From: Anastrepha obliqua
Lineage: Eukaryota; Arthropoda; Insecta; Diptera; Tephritidae
DNA: 64,000 nucleotides
Direction of reading: 5' to 3'
Assembly (NCBI RefSeq): GCF_027943255.1
Contig: NC_072893.1
Location: forward strand, 99,207,784 to 99,271,783
Below the pieces are notes generated by a model. The model was not told the origin of the DNA, did no database searches, and saw only the letters and a program-made list of their open reading frames with translations. This document shows, piece by piece, positions 41,849-53,059 of this stretch. Position 1 is the stretch's first letter. Each line of letters starts with the position of its first letter. The position numbers and the translations under genes were made by a program.

Positions 41849-43116
41849 CAGGGTCCAGCACCCGAGCTGTAAGCAACTTTAGACCGCTCAACATTTAGTT
41901 AGCTGAATGAAAGTTCAGAATATTGTTTACAAGCGCGCGGAAGCATTTTGCCGAGAGTAAACGCGTTAAAAGAATATCAGTAATGGATTTCAAACGAAAT
42001 TGTGTGATTGCATTATAGTTGGCTGGAAAATCACAACCAACGATTGTTCGTGAGCTTGAGCACCTTAACGTAAATAAAGTTTTTGTTTATCGTTACAATG
42101 ATACTGGTAGCATCGCGAAACGTCGTGGAGGTGGTCATCAAAACACTGCAACGTCTCGTGAAATGGTTTAAAAAGTGAAGAAGCGACATGAGCGAAATCT
42201 CAGACGAAGTGCCAATCAAATGGCGAAAGAACTGAAAATATCTGACAGTAGCATCCGCCGCATACTGAAACATGATCGTCAAGTCAAGCCTTACAAGATC
42301 CAAAAGGCGCATAATCTCATACCAAAGCAGCAACAAGTCAGACTTGAGAGAGCGAGGAAGCTGCTTCGCGTAGCTGAAAGCGGTATATTTCCGAACATTG
42401 TGTTTTCTGATGAGGAAAATTTTCAAATTGAGCAATTCGTAAACTCCCAAAACGATAGGGTCTATTTAACCGACCGTCCATAAGAGAATTTGAGTAATCG
42501 ATTGGCCACCAGGAGGCAGCACCCGCCACAGGTAATAGTTTGGGCCGCTGTAACCGCAGATGCGCGCTCTCCAATCGTTTTCATCGAGACTGGCGTCAAG
42601 GTAAATGCGAAATATTATCATACAAACATTGAAGGGGCAGACCTTGGGCATTTCAACAGGACTCGGGGCACCGTTTCGCAAAGCTCGAGTGAACCAAGAA
42701 TGTCTAAAAAACAACGTTCCGAGCTTCATATAATGCACTCAATGGCTCTCAAACTCACCAGACGCGAACCCGATGGATTATTCTCTTTGGGCCATTTCGG
42801 AGAGCAAGGTCCGAACTAAAAGATTCACCAGACTCGAGGCGCTGAAAAATGCTATTATTCACGAGTGGGCCAAAATACCTGCAACTCACATTCGGGCAGC
42901 TTACGATTCGTTTCTGGACCGTCTCAAGGGGATAGTCAAGCAAAAGGTGATCATATTGAGCAAAATTAAATTGATTCTTTATTTTGTATTATGTAATATT
43001 ATATATTATATTATGTATTATTTTCATACATTTCTTACTTTCTATTGAATAAAAGTAATTTTCCAAACTAAATGTATGCCATTTTTAATTGGTTACACTT
43101 CGAGTGCCGAACCCTG
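41849..43116 (+). mobile_element. DD37D (maT-like) Tc1/mariner element
   Basis: 1268 bp with ends CAGGGTCCAGCACCCGAGCT and (inverted) CAGGGTTCGGCACTCGAAGT, each bordered by TA. The plus strand encodes a transposase broken by stops. DNA-binding region: SANQMAKELKISDSSIRRIL. First Asp: IVFSDEENFQIEQFV. Second: FQQDS, in a shifted frame near 42650. Third: SPDANPMDYSLWA near 42755-42795. Spacing in intact relatives is 37 residues; here indels prevent a direct count. Confidence 0.8.
42175..42819 (+). pseudogene. DD37D transposase, degraded
   Basis: Two overlapping frames: 42175-42480 (N-terminal helix-turn-helix and first catalytic Asp, ended by a stop after YLTDRP) and 42490-42819 (LATRRQHPPQVIVWAAVTAD, FIETGVKVNAKYYHTNI). 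The C-terminus is in a third frame at 42773-42960 (LWAISESKVRTKRFTRLEAL, EWAKIPATHIRAAYDSFLD). Several indels, so not functional. Confidence 0.75.
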
Positions 43117-43559
43117 TATATATAAAATTTTTGCAAACACTGTTAGTTCTATGTATTTTGTAATATACGCTTTATTTCTAGATTAAGTAAATGAAGTAAT
43201 AAATATATAAATAAAAGGTTCTCGCTACACACAAAACTCTACAAAGCTTGAAGGCGGTACTGTTGTGGCATTTGGACACGAATATAAACTCTTGAAAACA
43301 AGAGATTTTCTACTAAACAATAAGGTTCTTCCTCTGTATTCTGATATTCTTTTCATTTAACACAATCTACTCCTAAAAACGTCAAATTCGTATCCAGCTC
43401 TTACTGGTACTACTTCTATGTAATTGAGTTTTATGAGGAAACGTGGGATATATCAGACACCGCTTACAGCGGTAGCTAATTCTAAAGAAAGTAAGTATAC
43501 AACTTTCCAAGAAAATTTGTAGAGATAATTTAGTTAACCAAGAAGAAAACCTATAGAGA
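43117..43559. other. No gene recognised
   Basis: May begin with 3'UTR of the LINE interrupted at 41849. AT-rich, nothing supported. Confidence 0.35.
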
Positions 43560-44010
43560 ATGTTTTCACAAAATGAATCTACTCTCTCCCAAAATCTGAG
43601 ATTACAAAATAATCCTAGATTATTAAATACCATACTTTTTACATACGACCCTGTGTTTTCTGTGTTATAGATAATTATTTTAGCGAATATAAAGAGAGTA
43701 AAGTAAAAACTAAATAAAATGGATACCGGCACAGAAACCAGGTTTATAGACATAATTCTAATACAATTCTTGTTAGGTTTTATTAATTAGTGTCCATAAC
43801 GTGTGTCCTCTTATTACTTATTACAAGATTTAATATCGAATTTCGAATGCGTATTGCGCCATAATTTTTTGAAACCTCAATAAACGTCGTTTACGGATTT
43901 CCTCCAACTGTTTTTATTAGCAGCCAATTGCGCAATAAAATTAGCTATTACTTCTACTTTTTGTTCTTCATATCGTTAATAATAATTAAACAAACCAAAA
44001 ATTCCAAAAA
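43560..44010. repeat. Dispersed ~420-bp repeat, copy 2
   Basis: Matches 35588-36004. This copy has an extra ~60 bases (AACGTCGTTTACGGATTTCC and following) absent from copy 1. No ORF is shared between copies. Confidence 0.6.
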
Positions 44011-44119
44011 ATTACACCAAGCAAATTTCTATGAAGAAATACCTTTCACTTGCATATATGTATTTTGAATTACATATAAATTTAACGGTTTGAATTCTGC
44101 TTATTTATTGACATGCATA

Positions 44120-45320
44120 CAAGGTGAAGTCTAAAATAAACAAGACTGAACTAAAATAGGTAGAAACGACAGGAGCTTTGTTCTGATAACTTCGTCTTTA
44201 TTTATTCAAAATAGTTCCCTCTGGCCCCGATATACTGTTTTGTACAATCTAAAAGCTTTTCGAAAGAGTGTTTTAAGTCATTGACCGGAATGTCCCTCAG
44301 GATGCCGGTACAAACCTTTTGGATGGTCTCTGCGGACGCAAAACGTATTTTTCGAATAGGTAGAAGTCACAGGGAGCCATATCAGGCGAATACGGTGAGT
44401 GATTGATGGTTAAAATGCGATTTCTAGTGAAATAATCAGTCACAAGAGTGGATCGATGAGATGGTGCATTATCATGCAATAAGCGCCAGCTTCCTCCTTC
44501 GACGGTATTCAGAGCGATGCAACGAACGCTTCAAAACGCTAAGATAGAAAATTGCATTGACGGTTTGGCCCGTTGTCACGAACTCCTTGTGGACAATTCT
44601 CTTGGAATCGTAAAAACAAATAAGCATCGACTTGATTTTTGAACTCTCCAAACGCGATTTTTTGGGTGGTGGCTCATCTGGGGCCTTCCATTCGGTACTT
44701 TGATGCTTAGTTTCAAGTTCATGTTGTAAAGGAAGTTCTCGTCTTTTCTCGCCTCTTCAATGAGGTCCTTCGAATGTTGAATTCTGAGCAATTTTTGGTC
44801 CTCAGATAACTTGTGCGGAAAGAAACGTGCACAGAATTGCGTAAGCCCAAATGATCAGTTAAAATGTTTTGGAGATATTCAACCCAGATTCCATGAAATT
44901 CAACGATGATTTCGGTTCATTTTTGATAAATTTGCGAACAATTTCGATGGAGTTTTTGGTGAATACTGATTTGTTCATTGTCATTTATGTCCTCACACCC
45001 ATCTCTGAAACGTTTAAACCACTCATGAACTCTGGCGCGAAATAGACAATCATCGCCATAAACTGTTTTCATCAATTCAAATGTTTCGGTAAACGTTTTA
45101 CCGATTTTAAAACAAAATTTGATATTAGTTCGAAAGTCATTTTTGTACCGATGACACAAACATACTGACACTTTAGACGCAATAATTTCGCTTCCACTGA
45201 ACGGAATGCCACCAAACTTTCAATGGAAGTCAGCTACGGATGTAACTAACTCATTAAAAAGATGGTGCAATCAAAAACATTTTTATGATGCCAGTCTTGA
45301 TTATTTTGGACTTCACCTTG
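44120..45320 (-). mobile_element. Mariner element (DD34D), degraded, intact ends
   Basis: 1201 bp. Left end CAAGGTGAAGTCTAAAATAA and inverted right end CAAGGTGAAGTCCAAAATAA are nearly identical, with TA borders. On the minus strand: RTNIKFCFKIGKTFTETFEL (N-terminus, 44917-45171), RIQHSKDLIEEARKDENFLY, and MHDNAPSHRSTLVTD with HSPYSPDMAPCDFYLFEKY (second and third Asp, 34 apart). The segment with the first catalytic Asp (TGDE) is deleted after FLYN, so it is dead. Confidence 0.85.
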
Positions 45321-46212
45321 TATTTATTGACACATGTGCTTGCATGTGCAACGTTGCTTTTGATAGTTTTCCGTAATGCGATATTCGCATTCCGTTGTTT
45401 TCGTATATTCCTAAGTTTCCTTATTTATGTTCGCATTCTATTGAATTATATTTTTATGCATTTACCGCAATGTTGCGCAATACCTCAGTATTCGAATACC
45501 TTACTAATATATATATTCATTTATATCAGGGAGAAAATGCTTTTAAAAATATAAAAATTACATTGGCCCTTCTCATGGTGCTAATCAGTTTTTCTCGATT
45601 TTTGAACATTGTGATTTTTTGATTTGACCGCTTCATGTTTCAATTAGCTAATATGATAAGATTTCTTTGGTATTGTTCTTGATAAAACATCGACAGGTAT
45701 ACATACTTATATGTATGTGCATAACTAATTGTGCATAAAAACATCAGAGCGTTTCTAAAAACATATTTGGTTTTCCGTCGTAACAATTCTTGTGTTTAGA
45801 CGCCTTAATATTAATATTAGGGTGGCCCGCATCGCACTTTTCAATTTCCCATATAAATTGTATGGAGAAATATGATTTTACATTTTCTATGTCCGCATCG
45901 TATTATACGATAACGGATCGAAATAATGGTTTTCTCTCAAACGATAAATATGGAGCCTTAAAATCTTCTTTTGCTTAATCTACAGATTTGGAAGTTATTC
46001 AAGGCCAAGAATTATATACTTATTTATGTACACATGCAGATTGCTTTGAAATTGGATTGATGCGCAAATGCATGTGTGTATGTATCTATGTATGTATGTA
46101 ATTTAAAAAAATTACGCTATAGAAGAAATAAAATAAAAATATCACTTACTTTTTGTTGCTAATGTGTGTACCTAAGCTCGGTATTGAACAACAGATGCAT
46201 GACATATGTATA
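45321..46212. other. No gene recognised
   Basis: Contains one CAGTATTCGAATACCTTAC unit at about 45482-45500 related to the 48027-48130 minisatellite. No coding domain. Confidence 0.45.
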
Positions 46213-47696
46213 CAGTGGCTCAATAAAGAACTCGGACAAACCTTAGTTAAAACTTTGTATAGAAAACACTGCTAAAATAAAGGCAATTTGAAACAATATG
46301 CACTTCTTTTACAATAACAAAAAACTTTCAAAATGAGGAGAATTCACGCCAAAAAAGAACTCGGACATCTGACATCACTTCGTAATTTCTGACAGCTTAA
46401 ATGGGGGAATCCCATTTTTTAAATTATATACAGTTAATTGAGGAACGATCGACAGTTTTGGAAGTAAATTGTGTCAAGTAGTGAAATCGGCAAACTTGTA
46501 AATCGACCGCGATCAACTGTATGTGACACCATAAAACGCTTTAAAGAAACAAAATCTGTACAAAACAAAGTGAAAACAGGACGGCCAAAGCTTTTTACGG
46601 ACGCTAACGAGCGGTGGATAGTAAACCAAGTCAGAGCAAATCCTCATTTAAGTGCTCCAAAACTTACAACACAAGTTAAAGAACATCTTGAAATTGACTG
46701 CAATCCAGAAACTTTGCGATTAGTTCTAAGAAAAAACAACCTCAATGGCAGAGTCGCAAGAAAAAAACCCTACATTAGTAAGGAAAATAAAAACAAACGA
46801 ATTAATTTTGCAAAAACCTATAAAAATAAGGACATTGGATTCTGGAAAGATGTGATATTTTGCGACGAAAGCAAATACAACATATTCAGATCAGATGGGC
46901 AGTCGTATGTATGGAGGAAGCCAAATGAGGAGCTGAAAGAGAAAAACCTGCGTGCCACTGTTAAACACGGTGGCGGTTCAGTGATGGTTTGGGGATGTAT
47001 GTCCGCTTCCGGACCCGGAAATCTTTGTTTTGTTGATGGAATAATGGATCACAAGCAATATCTTTCAATTTTAAAAAGAAATTTAATTCAAAGTGCTGAA
47101 AAATTGGGTATAAAGGAACAATAATATTTTTACCAAGACAATGACCCCAAGCATAAGGCGCTTGATGTTCGCTTGTGGTTAATGTATAACTACCCGGAAG
47201 TGCTCGAAACTCCACCACAGTCCCCTGATATAAACGTCATTGAGCATTTATGGGCGCATTTGGAGAATAAACTCAAAAATCACAAAATTTCAAACAAAAA
47301 GGACCTCGAAGCTGCTCTTAAGGACGAATGGGCTAAAATTGATCCTTCCGTTTGCAGAAATTTGGTGGAGTCAAAGCCGAAACGACTAAATGCTGTTATT
47401 AAATCCAAAGGGTTTCCCACAAAATATTAATTTTTATTTTTATTGGCTTTTAAAGTAAAATTAATTTCCATGTCCGAGTTCTTTTTTGGCGTGAATTCTC
47501 CTCATTTTGAAAGTTTTTTGTTATTGTAAAAGAAGTGCACACGACTTATCTTATGTTTTTGTTATTTTTTAAATTATAATATATAAATAAAGCATTTAGA
47601 AATCGAAAAATATTGTTTCAAATTGCCTTTATTTTAGCAGTGTTTTTTATACAAAGTTTTAACTAAAGTTTGTCCGAGTTCTTTATTGAGCCACTG
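46213..47696 (+). mobile_element. Tc1-like element with long, repeat-containing inverted ends
   Basis: 1484 bp. The ends CAGTGGCTCAATAAAGAACT and its complement are bordered by TA. The motif AAAGAACTCGGACA occurs at the outer end and again ~150 bp inside, on both sides. That is the IR/DR layout of transposase binding sites seen in some Tc1 elements. Inner blocks (AGAATTCACGCC..., AAGAAGTGCA...) are also inverted. One transposase lies between. Confidence 0.9.
46471..47430 (+). pseudogene. Tc1-like transposase (DD34E), one internal stop
   Basis: About 320 codons. Two N-terminal helix-turn-helix motifs (SSEIGKLVNRPRSTVCDTIK and later) and GRPKLF are visible. Catalytic residues: DVIFCDESKYNIF, YFYQDNDPKHKA, and SPDINVIEHLWAHLE with the Glu. 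The frame is open from 46471 to 47121, has one TAA at 47122-47124 just before YFYQDND, and is open again to the stop at 47428. The GTG at 46471 is not the true start: upstream, QLIEERSTVLEVNCVK in another frame matches the expected N-terminus, so a frameshift lies near 46470. Confidence 0.88.
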
Positions 47697-48026
47697 TATG
47701 TACATGTACCTACCCTGCTGAGTGGTCAATAGTAGGTAGATATTTCTTTGTATATTTAGTTACAAGACAATATTTGTAATAAATAATTATCACAGTAAAT
47801 GGCTTATGAAGTATAATTTCACGCCTCAAGCAAGAGTAGTCCGCTAATCTAAGTAAATATTTAACAAAATATGAAACAAAAACAAAGCGCCGACACAATA
47901 AAAAGTAGGTAGTATTTTCATTTAATATAAGCCTTTGCGTGGTTTTTGAATTTGCATACATAGGTACATGCACTTGTACAGAAACCGATTAGTAGTCCGC
48001 TAATCTAAGTAAATATTTACCAAAAA
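47697..48026. repeat. Two copies of a 35-bp block, otherwise unassigned
   Basis: AGTAGTCCGCTAATCTAAGT followed by AAATATTTAMCAAAA occurs at about 47835-47870 and 47991-48025. Nothing else recognised. Confidence 0.6.
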
Positions 48027-48130
48027 TATTCGAATAGTGAAGTATTCGAATAGTGATGTATTCGAATAGTAAGGTATTCGAATAGTAAGGTATTCGAATA
48101 GTGAGGTATTCGAATAGCATTATTCGAATA
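48027..48130. repeat. 16-bp minisatellite with palindromic core
   Basis: Five 16-bp units of the form TATTCGAATAGTRAGG (first units end GAAG and GATG), then a 14-base and a 10-base partial. The core TATTCGAATA is its own reverse complement. Related TTCGAATA motifs extend to about 48220. Confidence 0.9.
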
Positions 48131-48354
48131 AACGAATAAAGAATTCGAATAAATATTTTTCGCATTACGAACACCTCTCGAATAAAAGATTTTATTATTC
48201 GAATAATTTTTATTCGAATAGTTCCACCACTAATTAGCACTTTTAAATAAAATATGGAACGAGAAAAGTCCTAATAAAGTAACAGAATTATTAAAAGGAA
48301 CAAACTGTAGCAGACTTTCTGATTGGTATATTTATATGTTGCTGCAATTACTTA

Positions 48355-48577
48355 AAAAAAAAAAATAAATAATTGGCGCGTACACTTCTGTTGGGTGTTT
48401 GGCCGAGCTCTTCCTCCTATTTGTGGTGTGCGTCTTGGTGTTGTTCCACAAATGGAGGGACCTACAGTTTCAAGCCGACTCCGAACGGCAGATATTTTTA
48501 TGAGGAGCTTTTTCATGGCAGAAATACACTCGGAGGTTTGCCATTGCCTGCCTAGGGGCGACCGCTATTAGACAAAT

Positions 48578-48613
<36 letters not shown>

Positions 48614-48700
48614 TAATTTTGCTTTCACTGAGATTCGAACCAACGACCTCTCAGTGAATTCCGAATGGTGATCACGCACCAACCCATTCGGCTACGGCGG
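48355..48700 (-). mobile_element. tRNA-derived SINE with 13-bp target duplication
   Basis: CTGCAATTACTTA flanks both sides (48342-48354 and 48701-48713). The head is at the right (inverted GCCGCCGTAGCCGAATGG, with B-box-like GGTTCGAATCTCAG inverted at 48627-48640). The body contains a run of over 30 T (48578-48611). The tail at the left is A/T-rich. The duplication shows insertion by target-primed reverse transcription, using an enzyme supplied by a LINE. Confidence 0.9.
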
Positions 48701-48713
48701 CTGCAATTACTTA

Positions 48714-49179
48714 CCGTTATGTAAACAATGGAGTGAAAAATCTTGTTATTTTCTTTTGCTTTTGTTACTTAAGGATACAAAATAGAATAAATAGTATTGT
48801 TTTTTTATAGAAAGGAACCACGTATAGTAGGATCGAAGTATGTGCATAAAATTCATCAGTGGGATTGACGACAATGTATTTGAAACAAGAGTTAGGTGCT
48901 TTATTATTTATTTGTGATAAATAACTTAACATAATATCAGACATTTACATAACTACAATCGATTTTTAATTTGTGTATATTAAATCTTCATATTAATAAA
49001 AGTTTGGTTACATAAATACTTTTACAATAATGATAAACTCGTACAACTTGTGATGTGTAATTTAAAAAACATGGCTCTCATGACGTCAACTTAAGCTTTC
49101 CTGAAATACGTTAAATATATATCCAACAAGTGCAATATTTATAAAGCCGGTATTGACGGAATAAACCGAAAGCGTGTTT
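48714..49179 (-). other. 3'UTR and poly(A) signals of the CaaX-protein gene
   Basis: Downstream of the stop codon on the minus strand, two AATAAA hexamers lie at 48912-48907 and 48905-48900 (TTTATT on the plus strand). Cleavage would be expected at about 48870-48895, giving a 3'UTR of roughly 290 nt. Bases below this have no recognised content up to the SINE duplication. Confidence 0.55.
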
Positions 49180-49386
49180 TTATTGTATTAAGCAGCACCC
49201 TTTGTTTGAATTTTTCTTCTCGTCAATCATAATATGACTAGCAGAAGCTGGACCAGGTACTACTTTTTTTGAAACTTGAGCCACAGAGGATCCATTGCTC
49301 TCCGTGGACACTGGAGCTTTTGTCATTACAGCAGATTGCACACTGGTGGATTTCATACCGTTTAGTGCCGACTGATTTTGCGATAT
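49180..49386 (-). CDS. 3'-terminal exon of an unidentified gene, ends in CaaX motif
   Basis: On the minus strand a consensus acceptor (TTTTTTCCTTATAG) is followed by 68 open codons and a stop: ISQNQSALNGMKSTSVQSAV, MTKAPVSTESNGSSVAQVSK, KVVPGPASASHIMIDEKKNS, NKGCCLIQ. The final CLIQ fits the CaaX farnesylation signal, with an adjacent Cys that could be palmitoylated; the protein would be membrane-anchored. The Ser/Thr/Lys-rich tail has no domain. Prenylated tails occur in Ras-like GTPases, PDE6-type phosphodiesterases and lamins; I cannot assign which. No transposon motif is present and poly(A) signals follow, so a host gene is likely. Upstream exons would lie above 49388 and were not found. 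Confidence 0.6.
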   Translation of the reverse strand: MSQNQSALNGMKSTSVQSAVMTKAPVSTESNGSSVAQVSKKVVPGPASASHIMIDEKKNSNKGCCLIQ

Positions 49387-49388
49387 CT

Positions 49389-50119
49389 ATAAGGAAAAAA
49401 CATAACCGTGATCTTATTGTATTAATAAAATGTTAAATAAATACATAAATGAAATGAATAGGGGTATTCTGACCTAGCAACGAGTACATTACCATTCGGT
49501 AAATGTGAAAACTTTGGACTTGTTCGAGGCGTGTAATAAAAACAGCAGTATTGTATTGCAGCACTTATAAACGTTTACAACCCTGTTGCAAATGCTAAGC
49601 TTATTTTACTTAAATAGATTAAGTGAACACATAAATAAAACGAATGAGTTTTCTATAAATATACTACTGGATTCTTCTTGCAATGAAACGCTTAATACGC
49701 AGCTGTGTCAAACGCTGTCGACATAGTTAATTAACTGATGGTAACGCTTTGGCAATAAACCGTTCTCGTTTATACACACCGGCGTCAGCGGCTCGACTCT
49801 TCAATATATGAGCAAACAAAGGGTGGAGCAAAGAAGCTGTAAAGGTTACGTTGCGTTATTGTTATTCAGCATAAATATTATCCATACATTTACGGAGAAT
49901 GCTGCTGGAGTGACAGTCCTTGACCGGATATAAATCCAGTTTGTAGAATCGCCTGTCGTGGGAACGCGTTGCATTTTTCGTCTATCATTCATATTCAATT
50001 GGTAAGCGACATCAATCACTTATTCTTGTATTGTAACGTTTTGTAGCTGCTCAGATACCCATAGGTACTACATTTGTTGGTACCGACGCGCTTATGAAAG
50101 AAGAAATTGAAGACCTGCT
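49389..50119. other. No gene recognised; probably intron of the CaaX gene
   Basis: AT-rich, no exon or element recognised. Strand and position fit intronic DNA of the gene ending at 49180. Confidence 0.4.
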
Positions 50120-52140
50120 ATCCCTCACAAACTGGTAATTCCTGGCATTTTTTACTCCCAAAAACTCCAAACTAAGGTGGGCTTAAACGCACAATGAATA
50201 CTGCAACACTTTTGAAGAATTTTAGGTATTTGTTTTCAATCGAAGGCTTTAACAGCTGCAGAACTATTTTTTCGAATAGTTTGGACATTATAGGTAGCAA
50301 GCAGATGGGACGGTGTAATGACACTTCATGAGGACTTTTGCCAGGTTTTGGTATCATTATTACTTCTGACATTTTCTAGGACGTTGGCATATATTTTAGC
50401 TTAAGACAGCCGTTTATGATTTTTATAAGCTTAATCAAAGTTTTTTGAGGAAGATTTTTTAAGGTTTCTGCAGTGGTAAGATCGAAGCCGAGTTCTTTTT
50501 TTAAATTTAAGAAGATTTATTTCACGCTTTGTCCCTGCAGGCGAAGACAAAAAGAACTGATTTTCAGCTTGATGAATATCTGTAAGCAGTGGTGCATAAT
50601 GTGCTTCTTGTGACTTAAATGTTTTTTTCTAAATGATCAGCAAAGACTTCCGTTTTTCTAGTATCGCCCATAGCCCACAACAAGGCATTGAGTTTTTTAA
50701 ATGGACGGTTTTGAATAGTTGGTCTTTTTAGATATTTTTTTCCGATGTTAGATCCTTTATATAGTGATTGAAAGATGAATTACTTCTTCATCAATTTCAT
50801 TATATGACATTAGTGTATTTTGTTATTCAACATTTTGGTTCAGTTCCCAATCAGTAAATTTGTTGGTCAGAGTAGGCGCTTGTTGTTTAATTTCAATTCT
50901 TTATTTAGTATCAAATATACGCGTGAATGCTCTGAATTTCATATACTTGCATTTTGCAAAATTTTTTTTACAATGAAGAAATCAATTAAATGTGGAGTTT
51001 TATTTTGATCTGTTGGCCTATAAGAAGGCTTGCCGGTGGACATATGGTTTTGAAGTAGTTGTTTATACTGCTCTGATTTGATATTACTCGTATGTCCTGG
51101 ATGACTATGCTATACTGCAGTTAAACATAATTCGTTCGTTTCGACATGCTGGTGGATTGAAATTCTTCAAGGCAGACTTTTTCTTTTTCAATATGTCTTA
51201 TACTATTTTTAACCAACTTCCTCCTCTGGCGATGTAAGGGTGATTTATATAAGTGATGTAATTTTTAATCTTTGTGCGGGTTATTAAGTGGGTTTCTAAT
51301 ATAAGACACACATCTATTTTTTCTATTTGGAGAACTAGTTGTAATTAATTTACTCATTCGACATTATTCGAAGTGATTTCTCCATTCTTGTAATTTTTAT
51401 TTGCGATCTTTTCGAGTCGATCTAGATGTCTTTCCAGAGATTTATAAAAAGTTTCTTGCATGGTTTAAAAGTAAAAGAATTTAAGAAAGTGTATCGCTAC
51501 TGTTGTTTTCGTTGTGTTTTAAATTTTATATATATTTGGAGTTTGTTGGCTGGTATTCGGAACTGTCCCACTGTCGCTTAGTTCTTCTAATACATCGTCG
51601 TCCGCTAAGAGAGCAAACTTGTTTGAAGAGGCTGGATTGCTCAGCTAGTACTATTTTAGTGTTGTCTGTGTTGTATTTTGTGCTTTGGGTTTATGTTTTT
51701 CGCTGCTCTTAAGCTCTTCTGTTTGTTTGTTTGGTGATTGAGTTTCACGATTTCTTTTTTGACTAAACTGCTCTTTACAGTTGGTATAATTTAAATTATT
51801 TGCATATAGTACTTGCGTGTTTGTTGTTAGTGATGCAATTGGGGAGGCGATCGTTGCTGTGGTAGTATACACGGTTGTTGTTGTGGCTGTTGATACTGTG
51901 GTAGTTAATTGTATTTGTGTTGTTATTGTTGTTGTAGACTTTTTGAGAGTGCGAAGTTGAAATAGTATAGGTATATTTATTTTTGTTGGAGAGGGAAGCA
52001 GTTGGTGATAGTGAAGTGATTGGGGTATTCGTATTGTACGTATTACTCCCCTTTACTAGCTGTACTTCTGTGTACAAGCATGTTATTTTGTATTCTCGCT
52101 TTTTAAATTGCTTGTACTACCTAACATATGAGGGTGGACA
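50120..52140 (-). mobile_element. Jockey-like LINE, degraded
   Basis: Minus-strand order: an ORF1-like low-complexity region (51651-52077), endonuclease start (LVLQIEKIDVCLILETHL near 51310), then RT fingers. The last include PQKTLIKLIKIINGCLKLKY, then SEVIMIPKPGKSPHEVSLHR and PICLLPIMSKLFEKIV (50172-50372). The RT palm is missing at the 3' end. Frames are broken throughout. ORF1 keeps a NKFALLAD-like motif in one frame. Confidence 0.65.
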
Positions 52141-53059
52141 ATGAGGGGTTTTAGTCTCATTTTTCTCGAAACCAGAAACAACTTTTTTCTATTGTCGAAT
52201 GAAGAAGAAAAAATAACGGAGAAACCTCTTGAGTATCATCGGAGTACAGTAATGAAAGAAAAAATCATGTCAAAGGGATTATTTTTTTATTCATCGCTTA
52301 GGAAAAAAAAATCTCACTTCAAGTTCAACTGGGTATTTACTCACTCGTTTATACACTTATACATTTTTGAAACATTTGATGCATAAATATATTCTAATGA
52401 TCCTATTTCGTAAATATCGCACAAAGCTAGGATTGTATTCCAAAAGGAATTTTCACCTTAAGAAATCAACAAATACATTCCCGTCTACAGTATTTGTCGA
52501 CATTTGAATGCTCCCTGCCGTGGCGATTATCGGCTACATAGACAGACAGTTGAAAACTTGAGTTTTATCAACGGATTATTCCATAAATTGGTCGGATGAA
52601 CATTCCTTATTTTAAATTTATACTATACGAAAATATTTCTTGGAATTTCATTATAATTTCTCAAACCGGTTAGAAAGACATAATTGACCTAAGGATATTG
52701 CTACAACAACAACCTATTTGGTAAGACCTTCGAATAAATTAGACATACTCTAGCATCGAATATGACTGTATGACGACATACCACAGTTAGCATTACTAGA
52801 ATCGAAATAAAACCTAAGTCTTCATCCATCAACCGATTTTAAAGAGGAGCCAGCAATACTATACGAAGTAGGCACAGTCGTAATCGATTTATAAAACGTT
52901 ACGTGGAAGCATTTGTTAATATTTAACCATAAACGACTTAAACAACACCAGTTGTGAGAGAGAACTTCTGGGAGGCTTTGACCTCAGAAATGAAGCATGA
53001 TATTGTATATATGGAGGCCAAAAAAGGTGTGGAATCGGTTCCGAAATTTGAAAAAGTTT
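52141..53059. other. No gene recognised
   Basis: The ORF at 52141-52386 has no recognised domain. The part from about 52940 may be degraded LINE leading into the next feature. Confidence 0.4.

Noticed and set aside
45285..45622. Hydrophobic ORFs after the mariner
   Set aside because: AT-rich translation gives hydrophobic runs; overlapping frames, no motif.
48027..48130. CRISPR-like array
   Set aside because: Units are contiguous 16-mers without unique spacers, in a eukaryotic genome; it is a minisatellite.
51796..52077. Asn/Thr/Ser-rich minus-strand ORF as a possible host gene
   Set aside because: Low complexity and placed 5' of Jockey-like endonuclease and RT on the same strand; better read as LINE ORF1 debris.
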